From: Persicobacter psychrovividus | Lineage (GTDB): Bacteria; Bacteroidota; Bacteroidia; Cytophagales; Cyclobacteriaceae | Length of the DNA: 64,000 nt | NCBI RefSeq assembly: GCF_036492425.1 | Contig: NZ_AP025292.1 | Span: forward strand, 1,550,001 to 1,614,000 | Reading direction: 5' to 3' | In this document: in pieces, positions 20,512 to 28,772 of the stretch | Layout: each line of letters starts with the position of its first letter | Numbering within the stretch: position 1 is the stretch's first letter | Notes under the pieces: generated by a model | What the model was told of the DNA's origin: nothing | Seen by the model: the letters and a program-made list of their open reading frames with translations, nothing else | The model's database searches: none | Program-made: the position numbers and the translations under genes

Positions 20512-20519
20512 TAATTTTG
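20512..20519 (+). promoter_or_regulatory. Candidate -7 element upstream of the GtrA gene
   Basis: TAATTTTG matches TAnnTTTG exactly, 31 nt before the chosen start codon of the GtrA-family gene and right after the preceding terminator. No -33 element was identified. Confidence 0.35.
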
Positions 20520-20549
20520 CGCATTGTACTCAACTGTACAATTTATTTT

Positions 20550-20939
20550 ATGGAAGAACTAATATTGAAACTCCTGAAATTTGGGGCTGTGGGCTTTTCA
20601 GGATTGTTTATTGATTTTGGAATCACTTATATCACGAAGGAAAAACTCAAATGGCATAAGTATTTGGCGAACAGTTTGGGCTTTATCTTTGCAGCATCAA
20701 ACAACTTTGTATGGAACCGACTTTGGACATTTCAGTCACACGACCCGAAAGTCCTTATGCAGTACTCTCAATTTATTGGGGTTTCCCTGATCGGTTTAAT
20801 CTTGAATAATTTCATTATTTATATATTCAATGACCGCCTGAAAGTGAATTTTTATATCTCAAAAGTAATTGCGGTAGGTTTTGTGACGGTTTGGAATTTC
20901 TTTGTCAATTATTATTTCACCTTCTCGACAAATATTTAA
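20550..20939 (+). CDS. GtrA family membrane protein
   Basis: This 129-residue protein has four hydrophobic segments and the GtrA pattern: FGAVGFSGLFIDFGITY near the start, then KYLANSLGFIFAASNNFVWNRLWTF, and FFVNYYFTF at the end. GtrA proteins are thought to move or present polyprenyl-linked sugars across the inner membrane for glycosyltransferases. I chose ATG 20550 (MEELILKLLKFG) over the upstream in-frame TTG because the first helix then starts at the usual distance. A GT-C glycosyltransferase follows after only 3 nt, which fits joint action on an envelope glycan. A GtrB-type cytoplasmic transferase is not nearby. Confidence 0.85.
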   Translation: MEELILKLLKFGAVGFSGLFIDFGITYITKEKLKWHKYLANSLGFIFAASNNFVWNRLWTFQSHDPKVLMQYSQFIGVSLIGLILNNFIIYIFNDRLKVNFYISKVIAVGFVTVWNFFVNYYFTFSTNI

Positions 20940-20942
20940 TTA

Positions 20943-22652
20943 ATGCTGACCAAGTTTAAAGAAAATGATCAAAGTCGCCTGGTATGGCTTTTGGTGATAT
21001 TATGGGTGGTTGTTAATTTAGTACAATCGGCAAGTGTGGGGGCGCATGAAGATGAAGCCTATTATTGGATGTGGTCGCGCTTCCTTGATTGGGGGTATTT
21101 TGATCACCCGCCAATGGTTGCGGTGATGATTGATGCTGGCCGGTACCTTTTCTCAGGGACGCTCGGTATGCGTTTTTTTACCGCTCTGCTGAGTGGGGTT
21201 TCGCTGTGGCTGATGTGGGATTTGGTGAAGGAGTATAAGATCAGTGCGAAAGCATTTTTTTTGTTGGCCTTGTCGATTCCACTGATTCAAATCTATGGGT
21301 TTGTAACCACACCCGACGTTCCATTATTCTTTTTTGGCGTACTGTACTTTCATGCCCTCAAGCGGTATTATGCCAACGATAATATAAAAAACAGCGTGCT
21401 GCTGGCATTGGTAATCGCATTGATGTTTTACAGTAAGTATCATGCGGTATTGTTTGTGTTTTTCAGTTTGTTATCCAATTTAAAATTACTGAAGAAACCA
21501 AGTTTTTGGGCAACGGCAGTGCTTGCGGTCGTCTTTTTGTTACCACATATTATTTGGCAGTTTAGTCACGATTTCCCCTCTATTCAATACCATTTGTTTG
21601 ATCGGTCCAAGCGACCATATCGCCTGGACTATACCACCATGTATGTGCTTAATCAGTGGATTGTACTGGGACCATTAACGGCCTTTTTTGTTTTTAAAGG
21701 AATCAGTAAAATGACTTTTAAAAGCTATTTTGATAAAGCGCTTTTATTTAACCTTGTCGGAATTATAATCTTCTTTTTCCTTTCTTCATTTAAAGGATGG
21801 GTAGAACCACACTGGACCTTAATCGCCAGTATTCCATTGGTGATTTTGGGCGCAAGGGGTTTGTCGAATTTATCGGAAAAGTTATATCAGTGGTTTGAAA
21901 GACTTGCCATTACTACCATTGTTTTGTTGGGGCTTGCACGAATCATTATTGCGGTGCCAGGGCCTTGGAGTACCATTCCAGCACTGAAAATGTTTTACCC
22001 AAGAACGCAGTGGGCAGCGACGATCAAAGAAGCTGCTCAAGGGCGGCCTGTGCTTTTTATGAATGGCTTTCAGGCGCCCTCAAAATATGGATTTTACAGT
22101 GATGGCGCTCCAGTGGCCTGTCTTACACAGGTGGAATACCGCAAGCATCAATATGATTTGTGGCCCAACCTCGATAGCCTTCAGGGGCGTTCGGTATTAC
22201 TCGTGGGCTGGAAAGGTCAGCTGAAAAATATGAAGCATTTCGATACCGATTTTGGTACGCTGGATCTCGGTGTGATTGATGACTTCCAGTCGTTGGGGAA
22301 AATCCATACACAAATTCTCAATCCGAAGAAATCATATAAGCCCAATGAGGTTGTGAACTTTGAGGTTTTGTTGAGCAATAATTTTAATCGGGCGGTTCAA
22401 TTCCATCAGGATACCAATGGCGATGAGCCTGCGCTGGCAGCGACCATCTGGAAAGATGGGGAGGTGTATAATAAGAATTTTGAAAAGACACCCCTTCAGA
22501 AATTGAACTGGCAGGTAACCGAGCAAACGGAGCAACAGGTTACCGTAAAAATGCCTTCAGAAGTGGGGAAATATAAATTGATGATCTCCACGGTGCAAGC
22601 GCCTTTTAACCGTCGGATTAACGGACGGTCAATCGATTTTGAAATCAAATAG
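20943..22652 (+). CDS. GT-C family glycosyltransferase (ArnT/PMT-like, GT39/GT83 type)
   Basis: This 569-residue integral membrane enzyme has about ten hydrophobic helices in residues 12-370. The first periplasmic loop contains AHEDEAYYWMW and YFDHPPM; the acidic residue in such loops is catalytic in GT-C enzymes that take a sugar from a polyprenyl phosphate donor. The C-terminal 180 residues are soluble and beta-rich, with a part beginning NPKKSYKPNEVVNFEVLLSN that may be a periplasmic sugar-binding module. It overlaps neither neighbour, starting 3 nt after the GtrA gene, so the two are likely translated from one mRNA. The glycan modified (LPS, glycoprotein or teichoic-like polymer) cannot be read from the sequence. 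Confidence 0.8.
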   Translation: MLTKFKENDQSRLVWLLVILWVVVNLVQSASVGAHEDEAYYWMWSRFLDWGYFDHPPMVAVMIDAGRYLFSGTLGMRFFTALLSGVSLWLMWDLVKEYKISAKAFFLLALSIPLIQIYGFVTTPDVPLFFFGVLYFHALKRYYANDNIKNSVLLALVIALMFYSKYHAVLFVFFSLLSNLKLLKKPSFWATAVLAVVFLLPHIIWQFSHDFPSIQYHLFDRSKRPYRLDYTTMYVLNQWIVLGPLTAFFVFKGISKMTFKSYFDKALLFNLVGIIIFFFLSSFKGWVEPHWTLIASIPLVILGARGLSNLSEKLYQWFERLAITTIVLLGLARIIIAVPGPWSTIPALKMFYPRTQWAATIKEAAQGRPVLFMNGFQAPSKYGFYSDGAPVACLTQVEYRKHQYDLWPNLDSLQGRSVLLVGWKGQLKNMKHFDTDFGTLDLGVIDDFQSLGKIHTQILNPKKSYKPNEVVNFEVLLSNNFNRAVQFHQDTNGDEPALAATIWKDGEVYNKNFEKTPLQKLNWQVTEQTEQQVTVKMPSEVGKYKLMISTVQAPFNRRINGRSIDFEIK

Positions 22653-22685
22653 AAGTGGCATCAGCCATTTGATAAAATATAGATT

Positions 22686-24293
22686 ATGAAACTTTTACAG
22701 CCCTTTGGTGTGGCATTGGCCGCTTTTTGTATGGGGGGAACCCCTGCAATGGCTCAGCACATCAGTCAAAAAAGCTTTGACCAGACGATCAACAGCCCAC
22801 ATGATGATCGTTCCCCTGTGTTGTCGCAGGATGGTAAAACATTATTTTTCGTTCGTGCTTCCGACCCTCAGAATGTTGGTGGAAAGAAGGACCATGGTGA
22901 TATTTGGACTGCCAAACATCAGCAAAATGGCAGTTGGAGTGCGCCTGCTCCTTTGAGTGGAGCGGTGAACAATGATCAGGTCAATGAGATTCTTGGTCTT
23001 TCTGCGGATGGAAAAACGATGTTCGTTAATGATGCCTATCGCCAGGATGGAAGAACGGGCATTGCGGTGAGCCAGCTGAAGAATGGCCAGTGGGGTAAAC
23101 CTGAAGCAGTGAAATTGCCTTATTTCAAAAATGCTTCGACCATGATTTCAGGCTGCCTGTCGGAAGATGGACGGGTTTTGATTTTGTCGATGGACTCCTT
23201 CAACAGTCGTGGGGCAGAAGATTTGTATGTCCTTTTTAAAGGGAAAAATGGTTTTGGAGACCCCAAAAACCTTGGCTCTACCATTAATAGCCGCTTTCAG
23301 GAAATCACCCCTTATCTCGCTTCAGATAATAAAACATTATATTTCGCCTCCAACGGACATGGTGGAGCGGGGAGTTTTGATCTGTTCAAAGCGGAACGCC
23401 TTGACGATTCCTTTTCAAATTGGTCGGCACCAGAAAATCTTGGTACGGATTTCAATACCAATGGAAAAGAGAGCGGTTTTCAGTTAATCACAGGTGGGAA
23501 GCAGGCGCTATATGTTTCCACACAGGACTCCAATGGTTATGGCGATATCAAGGTGTTTACTTTTCCAGAGCCTCAGCAGCTTGCTGAAAAGCAGGAAATC
23601 AAAGTGGAGGAAAATACCATTACGGAGGCTCCTTTGGCAGCGCCAATCGCTAAAAAACCTTCGGTGGATACCCTGCAAAGCGGTCGTCGTTATTTGCAGA
23701 TTTGGGTGGTGGACGCCCAAACCAATGACTTCCTGAAGGAAGGAGTGGAGCTTCAGGCTGTTTTTGCGGACTCTACCGCAGTTATCCCGATGGACTTTGG
23801 ACAGGGATCGGTTCCATTGCCAAACGCACAAAAGCTGAAAGAGTGGAAGGTGAAAGCCAAGGGCTATTGGGGCGAAGAGCGGGAAATTAATCTGCCCGTT
23901 ACTGAACTTGCCGAAGCTTACCGCTTTAAACTTGAACCGCTGAAAGTGGGGGCTAATATCCGCCTGAGTAATATTCTCTTTAAAAGAGGAACAGCAGAGC
24001 GATTGGTGGCAGGTGATCAGGAGCTGAATAAAGTGGTGGCGTTTTTGAAAGAAAACCCATCGATGGTGATTGAAGTTTCTGGTCATACCGACAACCGTGG
24101 GAATTCAGACGCCAACCGCAAGCTCTCTCTTAGTAGAGCGGAGAATGTCCGTGATTACCTGATTGAACAAGGCATTAAAAAGAACAGGGTGAAGGCTAAA
24201 GGTTATGGCAGTACCAAACCAATAGCCTCGAACCTTAAAGAGGCCACCCGAAAATTGAATCGCCGTGTAGAATTTACCATTCTTTCAGAATAA
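22686..24293 (+). CDS. Outer-membrane protein with PD40 beta-propeller and C-terminal OmpA domain
   Basis: This 535-residue exported protein has a signal peptide ending near AMAQH (about residue 24). Residues 30-290 hold PD40/WD40-like repeats, each with an xxSxDGKTLFF pattern: SPVLSQDGKTLFFV, GLSADGKTMFV, GCLSEDGRVLILS and YLASDNKTLYFASNG. A linker and a beta domain (about 340-420) precede the OmpA peptidoglycan-binding domain (about 425-535) with VIEVSGHTDNRGNSDANRKLS and RVKAKGYGSTKP. The family anchors the outer membrane to peptidoglycan. The T9SS component PorE has a similar PD40-OmpA layout, but this protein lacks its N-terminal TPR, so PorE is not assigned. It is followed by a small membrane-protein gene 2 nt downstream. 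Confidence 0.85.
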   Translation: MKLLQPFGVALAAFCMGGTPAMAQHISQKSFDQTINSPHDDRSPVLSQDGKTLFFVRASDPQNVGGKKDHGDIWTAKHQQNGSWSAPAPLSGAVNNDQVNEILGLSADGKTMFVNDAYRQDGRTGIAVSQLKNGQWGKPEAVKLPYFKNASTMISGCLSEDGRVLILSMDSFNSRGAEDLYVLFKGKNGFGDPKNLGSTINSRFQEITPYLASDNKTLYFASNGHGGAGSFDLFKAERLDDSFSNWSAPENLGTDFNTNGKESGFQLITGGKQALYVSTQDSNGYGDIKVFTFPEPQQLAEKQEIKVEENTITEAPLAAPIAKKPSVDTLQSGRRYLQIWVVDAQTNDFLKEGVELQAVFADSTAVIPMDFGQGSVPLPNAQKLKEWKVKAKGYWGEEREINLPVTELAEAYRFKLEPLKVGANIRLSNILFKRGTAERLVAGDQELNKVVAFLKENPSMVIEVSGHTDNRGNSDANRKLSLSRAENVRDYLIEQGIKKNRVKAKGYGSTKPIASNLKEATRKLNRRVEFTILSE

Positions 24294-24295
24294 CT

Positions 24296-24445
24296 ATGAA
24301 ACGCTCCAAGCTTATTTTTATCATTATCGCCGTCCTGTTTTTTATTGGATTGGCATGGGTGTGTTATGATATTTCATCCCAAACCACCTGGCCAGGCTCC
24401 AAAGGGCAATTGAAGGAACGTATCAAAAAACAACTTGACGAATGA
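24296..24445 (+). CDS. 49-residue single-pass membrane peptide
   Basis: A short gene starts 2 nt after the OmpA-type gene. The product starts with a basic MKRSK, has one hydrophobic helix (about residues 6-24) and a hydrophilic tail rich in Lys/Glu/Gln (ending IKKQLDE). Its stop overlaps the start of the next gene in an ATGA arrangement (24442-24445), the usual sign of translational coupling, which is the best evidence that it is real. No family is recognised. It could be a type II small membrane protein with the tail in the periplasm, or an uncleaved signal anchor. Confidence 0.6.
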   Translation: MKRSKLIFIIIAVLFFIGLAWVCYDISSQTTWPGSKGQLKERIKKQLDE

Positions 24446-25083
24446 TGGATCGGGTTTCAAAAGTTTTTTATCAGTGGATGGAGCAAGAATTGTTGTTCCG
24501 CCCTGAACAGTTACACCTGACAGAAGCCCTGTTGCGGAAATGGAAGGTCTATGATCAGCTTGAAGCGATTTATCTTGAACTCGGTGGGCAGTCTAAGCGG
24601 ATTTTTATCCCTAAAAACATTACGGTGTGGACCGCCAACCGACGAGCGGTACTGATTGACAGCCCGCTGGATTATAACCGGTATCGTCTGCAAACTTTTC
24701 GTGCAGACTGGTATGCGGAAAAAATGCCAGAAATGGATGTGAAGGCGCTGGGGCGTTTTTGTAGAAATAAAGAAAAAGAATGCCTGAAGATGGGGATTGG
24801 TCCAAACTTATGGACCAGTAAGGTTGCCGAGGATTATTTCGGGAAGCCCGAGGCCCCTGGCGATTTCTTTGAAAATGGTGCTCCAGCCTGGCGGTTGCGT
24901 GCCTGGAATTCCCTGATGACCGATGTGGCTTGTCATGGTTTTTTCTACAACTTGCAACGGGTGAGCATCTACAAAACCATTATGCACCAGGGGAAATTAC
25001 GGCCTTTGCAGGAGCTGCTTCTTGCGGGCAAGCCCGAAGATGCGGAGAAAGTAGGTAAGATTGTCCTTGCAGGCTGGAAATAA
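24442..25083 (+). CDS. Uncharacterised 213-residue cytoplasmic protein
   Basis: No family is recognised. The protein has no signal peptide or membrane helix. It is rich in aromatic and charged residues, with segments WMEQELLFRPEQLHLTEAL, GGQSKRIFIPKNITVWTANRRAVLID and WYAEKMPEMDVKALGRFCRNKEKECLK. There are four scattered Cys residues without a metal-binding spacing. It starts inside the stop codon of the 49-residue gene (ATGA overlap), so the two are coupled to each other and probably to the OmpA-type gene. A convergent terminator follows. It should be treated as a conserved-hypothetical candidate. Confidence 0.7.
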   Translation: MMDRVSKVFYQWMEQELLFRPEQLHLTEALLRKWKVYDQLEAIYLELGGQSKRIFIPKNITVWTANRRAVLIDSPLDYNRYRLQTFRADWYAEKMPEMDVKALGRFCRNKEKECLKMGIGPNLWTSKVAEDYFGKPEAPGDFFENGAPAWRLRAWNSLMTDVACHGFFYNLQRVSIYKTIMHQGKLRPLQELLLAGKPEDAEKVGKIVLAGWK

Positions 25084-25111
25084 ATGATTTGTCTGGTGGC
25101 AGTAATGGCCA

Positions 25112-25154
25112 TAAAAAAATCCTCACCATCTTGATGATCGTGAGGATTTTTTTT
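25112..25154. terminator. Bidirectional terminator between convergent genes
   Basis: AAATCCTCAC.../...GTGAGGATTT is flanked by A7 and T8. It serves the plus-strand unknown gene and the minus-strand deoxynucleoside kinase. Confidence 0.8.
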
Positions 25155-25770
25155 AAGAAAACAAACCGAAGAGCTCTCTGTCGATGGCTTCTGTAATTGT
25201 GGCGAAGTCTTCCGCTACATGTTCAAAATCCATTTCATTGACATCGAATATCAAGACTTTTGATCCAGTAATTTGACTGATCCATGCTTCGTAATGATGA
25301 TTCAGGTCTTCGAGGTATTTTATGGGAATCGTTTGCTCATAATCTCGGCCCCTTTTCTGAATCTGTTTTACCAGCTTGGGCGTGTTGGCCCGAAGGTAGA
25401 TGATCAGGTCAGGGGAGCTGATAAAATTTTTCATGTGACCATACAAGGCTAAATAATTGTCCCAGTCACGGTCGCTCAGTACGTTGGTGTCTTTGAGGTT
25501 TTTGGCGAAAATATTTACACCTTCATCAATGGTACGATCCTGCACAGTGGTTTCCTCGCGCTCTTTAATGCCGACGGCTTGCTTGAATCGGCTTTTTAGA
25601 AAGTACAATTCAAGGTGAAAAGCCCATCGGGGCATGTCCTCATAAAAATCACTCAAATAGGGGTTGTCAGCAACAGATTCAAATTCAGCAACCCAACCAT
25701 AATGCTGCGCCAACTTGGTCGATAGCGTGGTTTTTCCCGATCCTATATTTCCAGTAACTGCAATGTGCAT
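25153..25770 (-). CDS. Deoxynucleoside kinase (copy 1)
   Basis: This kinase of the dGuoK/dAdoK/thymidine-kinase-2 fold phosphorylates salvaged deoxynucleosides. I start it at ATG 25770 (MHIAVTGNIGSGKTTLS) rather than 25797, because the longer form would run into the upstream gene and the family starts right at the P-loop strand. It then has 205 residues. Seen: P-loop GNIGSGKTT (residues 7-15), the EFESVADNPYLSDFY substrate segment, the DRTIDEGVNIFA version of the DRS motif, and the arginine-rich lid KRGRDYEQ. It starts 1 nt after the stop codon of its paralogue, so they form one transcript. This copy is more divergent around the DRS motif than copy 2. Confidence 0.9.
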   Translation of the reverse strand: MHIAVTGNIGSGKTTLSTKLAQHYGWVAEFESVADNPYLSDFYEDMPRWAFHLELYFLKSRFKQAVGIKEREETTVQDRTIDEGVNIFAKNLKDTNVLSDRDWDNYLALYGHMKNFISSPDLIIYLRANTPKLVKQIQKRGRDYEQTIPIKYLEDLNHHYEAWISQITGSKVLIFDVNEMDFEHVAEDFATITEAIDRELFGLFS

Positions 25771-25771
25771 C

Positions 25772-26389
25772 TTAAGAGAATAGACCGTTAAGTTCAATAT
25801 CTATTTTATCAACAATAGTGGCGAAATCCTCCACACGGTTCTCGTAATCCATATTGTTTACATCAATAACCAACAGTCTGCCATCTTTGTAATTGTCGAT
25901 CCACGAGTTGTAATAAGTGTTCAGCGACTGCAAATAATCGATTCTGATCGAGCTTTCGTAATCTCGCCCTCTGCGTGTAATCTGATCTACCAGCTTAGGG
26001 ATATCCGCCTTCAGGTAAATGAGCAGGTCAGGGGCCTGAATGTAGCGGGTCATGGCTTTAAAAAGATCCATGTAATTTTCATAATCGCGGTCGCTTAAAT
26101 TTCCCCCTTCATGCAGGCTGCGGGCAAAGATAAACGCATCTTCATAAATCGTGCGATCCTGAATAATGGAATCTTTTCCCTGGCGGATATCGAGAATTTG
26201 CTCGTACCTTTTACTCAAAAAATACACCTGCAAATGAAAAGACCATTTAGGCATGTCGGCATAAAAGTCACTCAAATAAGGGTTGTCGTCAACGGATTCG
26301 AACTGCGGAATCCATTGGTAATGTTTAGCGAGTTTTTTTGTAAGGGTGGTCTTTCCTGAACCTATATTTCCTGCAATTGCAATGTGCAT
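25772..26389 (-). CDS. Deoxynucleoside kinase (copy 2)
   Basis: Paralogue of the adjacent downstream kinase with the same fold and motifs: P-loop GNIGSGKTT, QFESVDDNPYLSDFY, DRTIYEDAFIFARSLH and lid RRGRDYES. I prefer ATG 26389 (MHIAIAGNIG) to the in-frame start at 26428, because it aligns with its sister and the P-loop strand begins there; this gives 205 residues. Bacteroidota and lactobacilli commonly carry such tandem deoxynucleoside kinases whose products can pair as a heterodimer. That is a possibility here, not shown. Specificity (dA, dG or dC) is not readable without a structure-based alignment. Confidence 0.9.
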   Translation of the reverse strand: MHIAIAGNIGSGKTTLTKKLAKHYQWIPQFESVDDNPYLSDFYADMPKWSFHLQVYFLSKRYEQILDIRQGKDSIIQDRTIYEDAFIFARSLHEGGNLSDRDYENYMDLFKAMTRYIQAPDLLIYLKADIPKLVDQITRRGRDYESSIRIDYLQSLNTYYNSWIDNYKDGRLLVIDVNNMDYENRVEDFATIVDKIDIELNGLFS

Positions 26390-26491
26390 TTTTTTGCCGT
26401 TTTGAATACGAATAAATTTTTCGGTCACAATAATAAGGGAATCAAAGAGGATAAAAAAGATGGATTTTTAATCCTTTTTTTCTATGTAAAC

Positions 26492-26821
26492 TCAATCGTC
26501 GTATTCTTCGAAAAGGAATATGTCATAGGCGCTCTTTAACTCTTTGAAACTGTGTTGGTCATGGACTTTTTGAGCCACTTCCATTCCTTTTTCGTAAACT
26601 GCTTTGGCGTCGTCAATTTTTTCCATTTTTACCCATAATTTCGCCAAATGATAATAGGTAGCCACATAATCTGGGTGGTTTTTAAGCAGATGCACAAAGT
26701 GCTCTTCAGCCAGTGCCAAATCTGTTTTTTGGTATTCAAGCGCAAGGCTGTACCAAAGGAAAGGGTCGTTGGGTTCTTCTTGCTTGAATGCAAGTAATTG
26801 CTGTATGCGATCGAAACTCAT
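26492..26821 (-). CDS. Small tetratricopeptide-repeat protein
   Basis: This 109-residue cytoplasmic protein consists of about two and a half TPR helix pairs: DPFLWYSLALEYQKTD (about 19-34), DYVATYYHLAKLWVKMEK (about 51-68) and DAKAVYEKGMEVAQK. It has an acidic C-terminus (FEEYDD). It has no signal peptide and probably mediates a protein-protein contact. It is upstream of the deoxynucleoside kinases on the same strand with a 102-nt gap, so co-transcription is possible but not evident. Confidence 0.8.
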   Translation of the reverse strand: MSFDRIQQLLAFKQEEPNDPFLWYSLALEYQKTDLALAEEHFVHLLKNHPDYVATYYHLAKLWVKMEKIDDAKAVYEKGMEVAQKVHDQHSFKELKSAYDIFLFEEYDD

Positions 26822-27026
26822 TGGATGTTTTTAGTGTTTGTTTGAAAAATTTTTAATAAATTATACTAAGCGTAGGGTTGAGTGTAAAATCACACGAAAA
26901 AAAGCGTTGTAATTTGCAATCGTTATGTATGAATTTGCGTTCCTTATTATTGGTAAGAAAATTCTTGTTTTTACACAATTCCTTTCGCTACCATTAAACT
27001 TTAACCCATAAAATCAACCCGAATTT

Positions 27027-27764
27027 ATGAAAATCCTTGTATGTATCACACATGTTCCTGACACGACGGCAAAGATTGCTTTTACTGACAGCAATACCAA
27101 ATTTGATGAGTCAGGAGTTCAGTTCATCATCGGACCTTATGATGATTATGCGCTTGCAAGAGCAGTAGAGTTGAAAGCAGCACACAATGGAACCGTAACG
27201 GTACTGAATGTTGGTCTTGCCAATACGGAACCCACTATACGGAAAGCATTGGCGATCGGCGCTGACGATGCCATCCGTGTAAATGCAGCGCCTACCGATT
27301 CCTTTTTTGTGGCTTCGCAAATTGCTGCGGTAGCCAAAGATGGAAATTATGATTTAATCTTGATGGGCCGGGAGTCCATTGATTTTAACAGTGGCGTTGT
27401 TCACGCGCTTGTTGGCGAGTTGCTTGGACTGGTGAGTGTTTCCCCTGTTATGAAACTGGAGGTAAAAGACGGTGTGGCGATTATGGATCGTGAAATCGAA
27501 GGAGGTAAACAATCGGTTGAGATTCCATTGCCGTTTGTGGCAGGTTGTCAGGAGCCAATTGCAGAATGGAAAATCCCGAATATGCGTGGCATCATGACTG
27601 CCCGCACAAAACCTTTGCAGGTAGTAGAGCCTGTGGGTGCTGAGGAACAGGTAAAGCTTGATCAGTACAGCTTGCCTGAAGCAAAAGGAGCGGTGAAAAT
27701 TGTGCAGCAGGATCAGATTGATGATTTGGTAAAAATGCTGCAAAACGAAGCCAAAGTACTTTAA
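27027..27764 (+). CDS. etfB: Electron transfer flavoprotein beta subunit
   Basis: EtfB with EtfA carries electrons from acyl-CoA dehydrogenases to the quinone pool. The 245-residue length is standard. Seen: N-terminal KILVCITHVPDTTAKI, FIIGPYDDYALARAVEL, the nucleotide-binding RKALAIGADDAIRV, and the EtfB signature GRESIDFNSGVVHALVGELLG followed by EIEGGKQSVEIPLPFV. It is followed by etfA after 30 nt. With the 3-hydroxyacyl-CoA dehydrogenase and acyl-CoA ligase in this window it fits active fatty acid oxidation. Confidence 0.96.
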   Translation: MKILVCITHVPDTTAKIAFTDSNTKFDESGVQFIIGPYDDYALARAVELKAAHNGTVTVLNVGLANTEPTIRKALAIGADDAIRVNAAPTDSFFVASQIAAVAKDGNYDLILMGRESIDFNSGVVHALVGELLGLVSVSPVMKLEVKDGVAIMDREIEGGKQSVEIPLPFVAGCQEPIAEWKIPNMRGIMTARTKPLQVVEPVGAEEQVKLDQYSLPEAKGAVKIVQQDQIDDLVKMLQNEAKVL

Positions 27765-27794
27765 TTTTTCTACCTAAAACAAAGACCTCAACCA

Positions 27795-28766
27795 ATGTCT
27801 ATATTAGTATTTATTGAAACAGATAACGGCAACGTAAAGAAAAGTTCTTTGGAAGCCGTAAGTTATGCCCACGCGATTGCCGCTCAGAATCAGGGAACCG
27901 TAACAGCCCTTGTACTGGGGAAAGTGGAGGAATCTCAGCTCGGTGCACTCGGAATGGCAGGAGCATCAAAAATCTTACATGCTGATGATACCGCTCTGGA
28001 TACGCCTTCGATTATGGCATACGCCTCTGCGACGGCCAAAATTTTCAACGATACCAACAGTGATCTCTTGATTTTGGCACAATCGGCGCTTGCAACACCT
28101 GCAGGGGCCCGTACAGCGGTAAAAGTTGGCGCTGCGATGGTTTCCAATGTAATTGAAGTGCCTGAGGTGTCTGGCGATAGTTTCAAGGTGAAGCGCGGTA
28201 TTTTTACGGGTAAAGCTTTTGAAACACTGACGGTTACAGCGCCGAAGAAGGTGCTTGTAGTTAAGAAGAATGCTGTTGAAATGAAAACCGATGGCGGTGA
28301 TGCTACGGTTGAAAAAGTGTCGGTGGATATTTCCGAAGGAGATTTCAAACTTAAAGTTCTCGAAACACACAAACAGGAGGGTGATGTGCTTTTGCCTGAA
28401 GCTGAGATTGTTGTTAGTGGTGGCCGTGGACTGAAAGGCCCAGAGAATTGGGGAATTATTGAAGAGCTTGCAGGAACTCTCGGCGCAGCAACAGGTTGCT
28501 CGAAACCCGTTTCCGACATGGATTGGCGCCCACATCATGAGCATGTTGGACAAACTGGGATAAAAGTAAGTCCTAATTTGTACATTGCTGTTGGTATTTC
28601 GGGTGCAATTCAGCATCTTGCAGGGGTAAACTCATCAAAATGTATTGTTGTGATCAACAAAGACCCTGAAGCGCCTTTCTTTAAAGCTGCCGATTACGGT
28701 GTTGTTGGTGACGCATTTGAAGTACTGCCGAAGCTTACTGAAGCAATTAAGGCGGTGAAAAGCTAA
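27795..28766 (+). CDS. etfA: Electron transfer flavoprotein alpha subunit
   Basis: EtfA binds the redox-active FAD of the heterodimer. The 323 residues contain an N-terminal domain similar to EtfB and the C-terminal FAD domain with VVSGGRGLKGPENW, GAATGCSKPVSDMDW, QTGIKVSPNLYIAVGISGAIQHLAG and CIVVINKDPEAPFFKAADYGVVGD. All these are diagnostic. It is in operon with etfB, and the following bifunctional nuclease gene starts only 6 nt downstream with GTG, so the three genes are probably co-transcribed. Confidence 0.96.
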   Translation: MSILVFIETDNGNVKKSSLEAVSYAHAIAAQNQGTVTALVLGKVEESQLGALGMAGASKILHADDTALDTPSIMAYASATAKIFNDTNSDLLILAQSALATPAGARTAVKVGAAMVSNVIEVPEVSGDSFKVKRGIFTGKAFETLTVTAPKKVLVVKKNAVEMKTDGGDATVEKVSVDISEGDFKLKVLETHKQEGDVLLPEAEIVVSGGRGLKGPENWGIIEELAGTLGAATGCSKPVSDMDWRPHHEHVGQTGIKVSPNLYIAVGISGAIQHLAGVNSSKCIVVINKDPEAPFFKAADYGVVGDAFEVLPKLTEAIKAVKS

Positions 28767-28772
28767 ATATCT

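Noticed and set aside
23508-24086. A 192-codon minus-strand frame
   Set aside because: Antisense to the PD40-OmpA gene, whose domains are clear in the other direction.
22686-24293. PorE/T9SS component
   Set aside because: PD40 and OmpA domains fit, but the N-terminal TPR of PorE is missing and no other T9SS gene is nearby.
27935-28616. Two minus-strand frames of about 200 codons
   Set aside because: Both lie antisense to etfA, which carries all family motifs.
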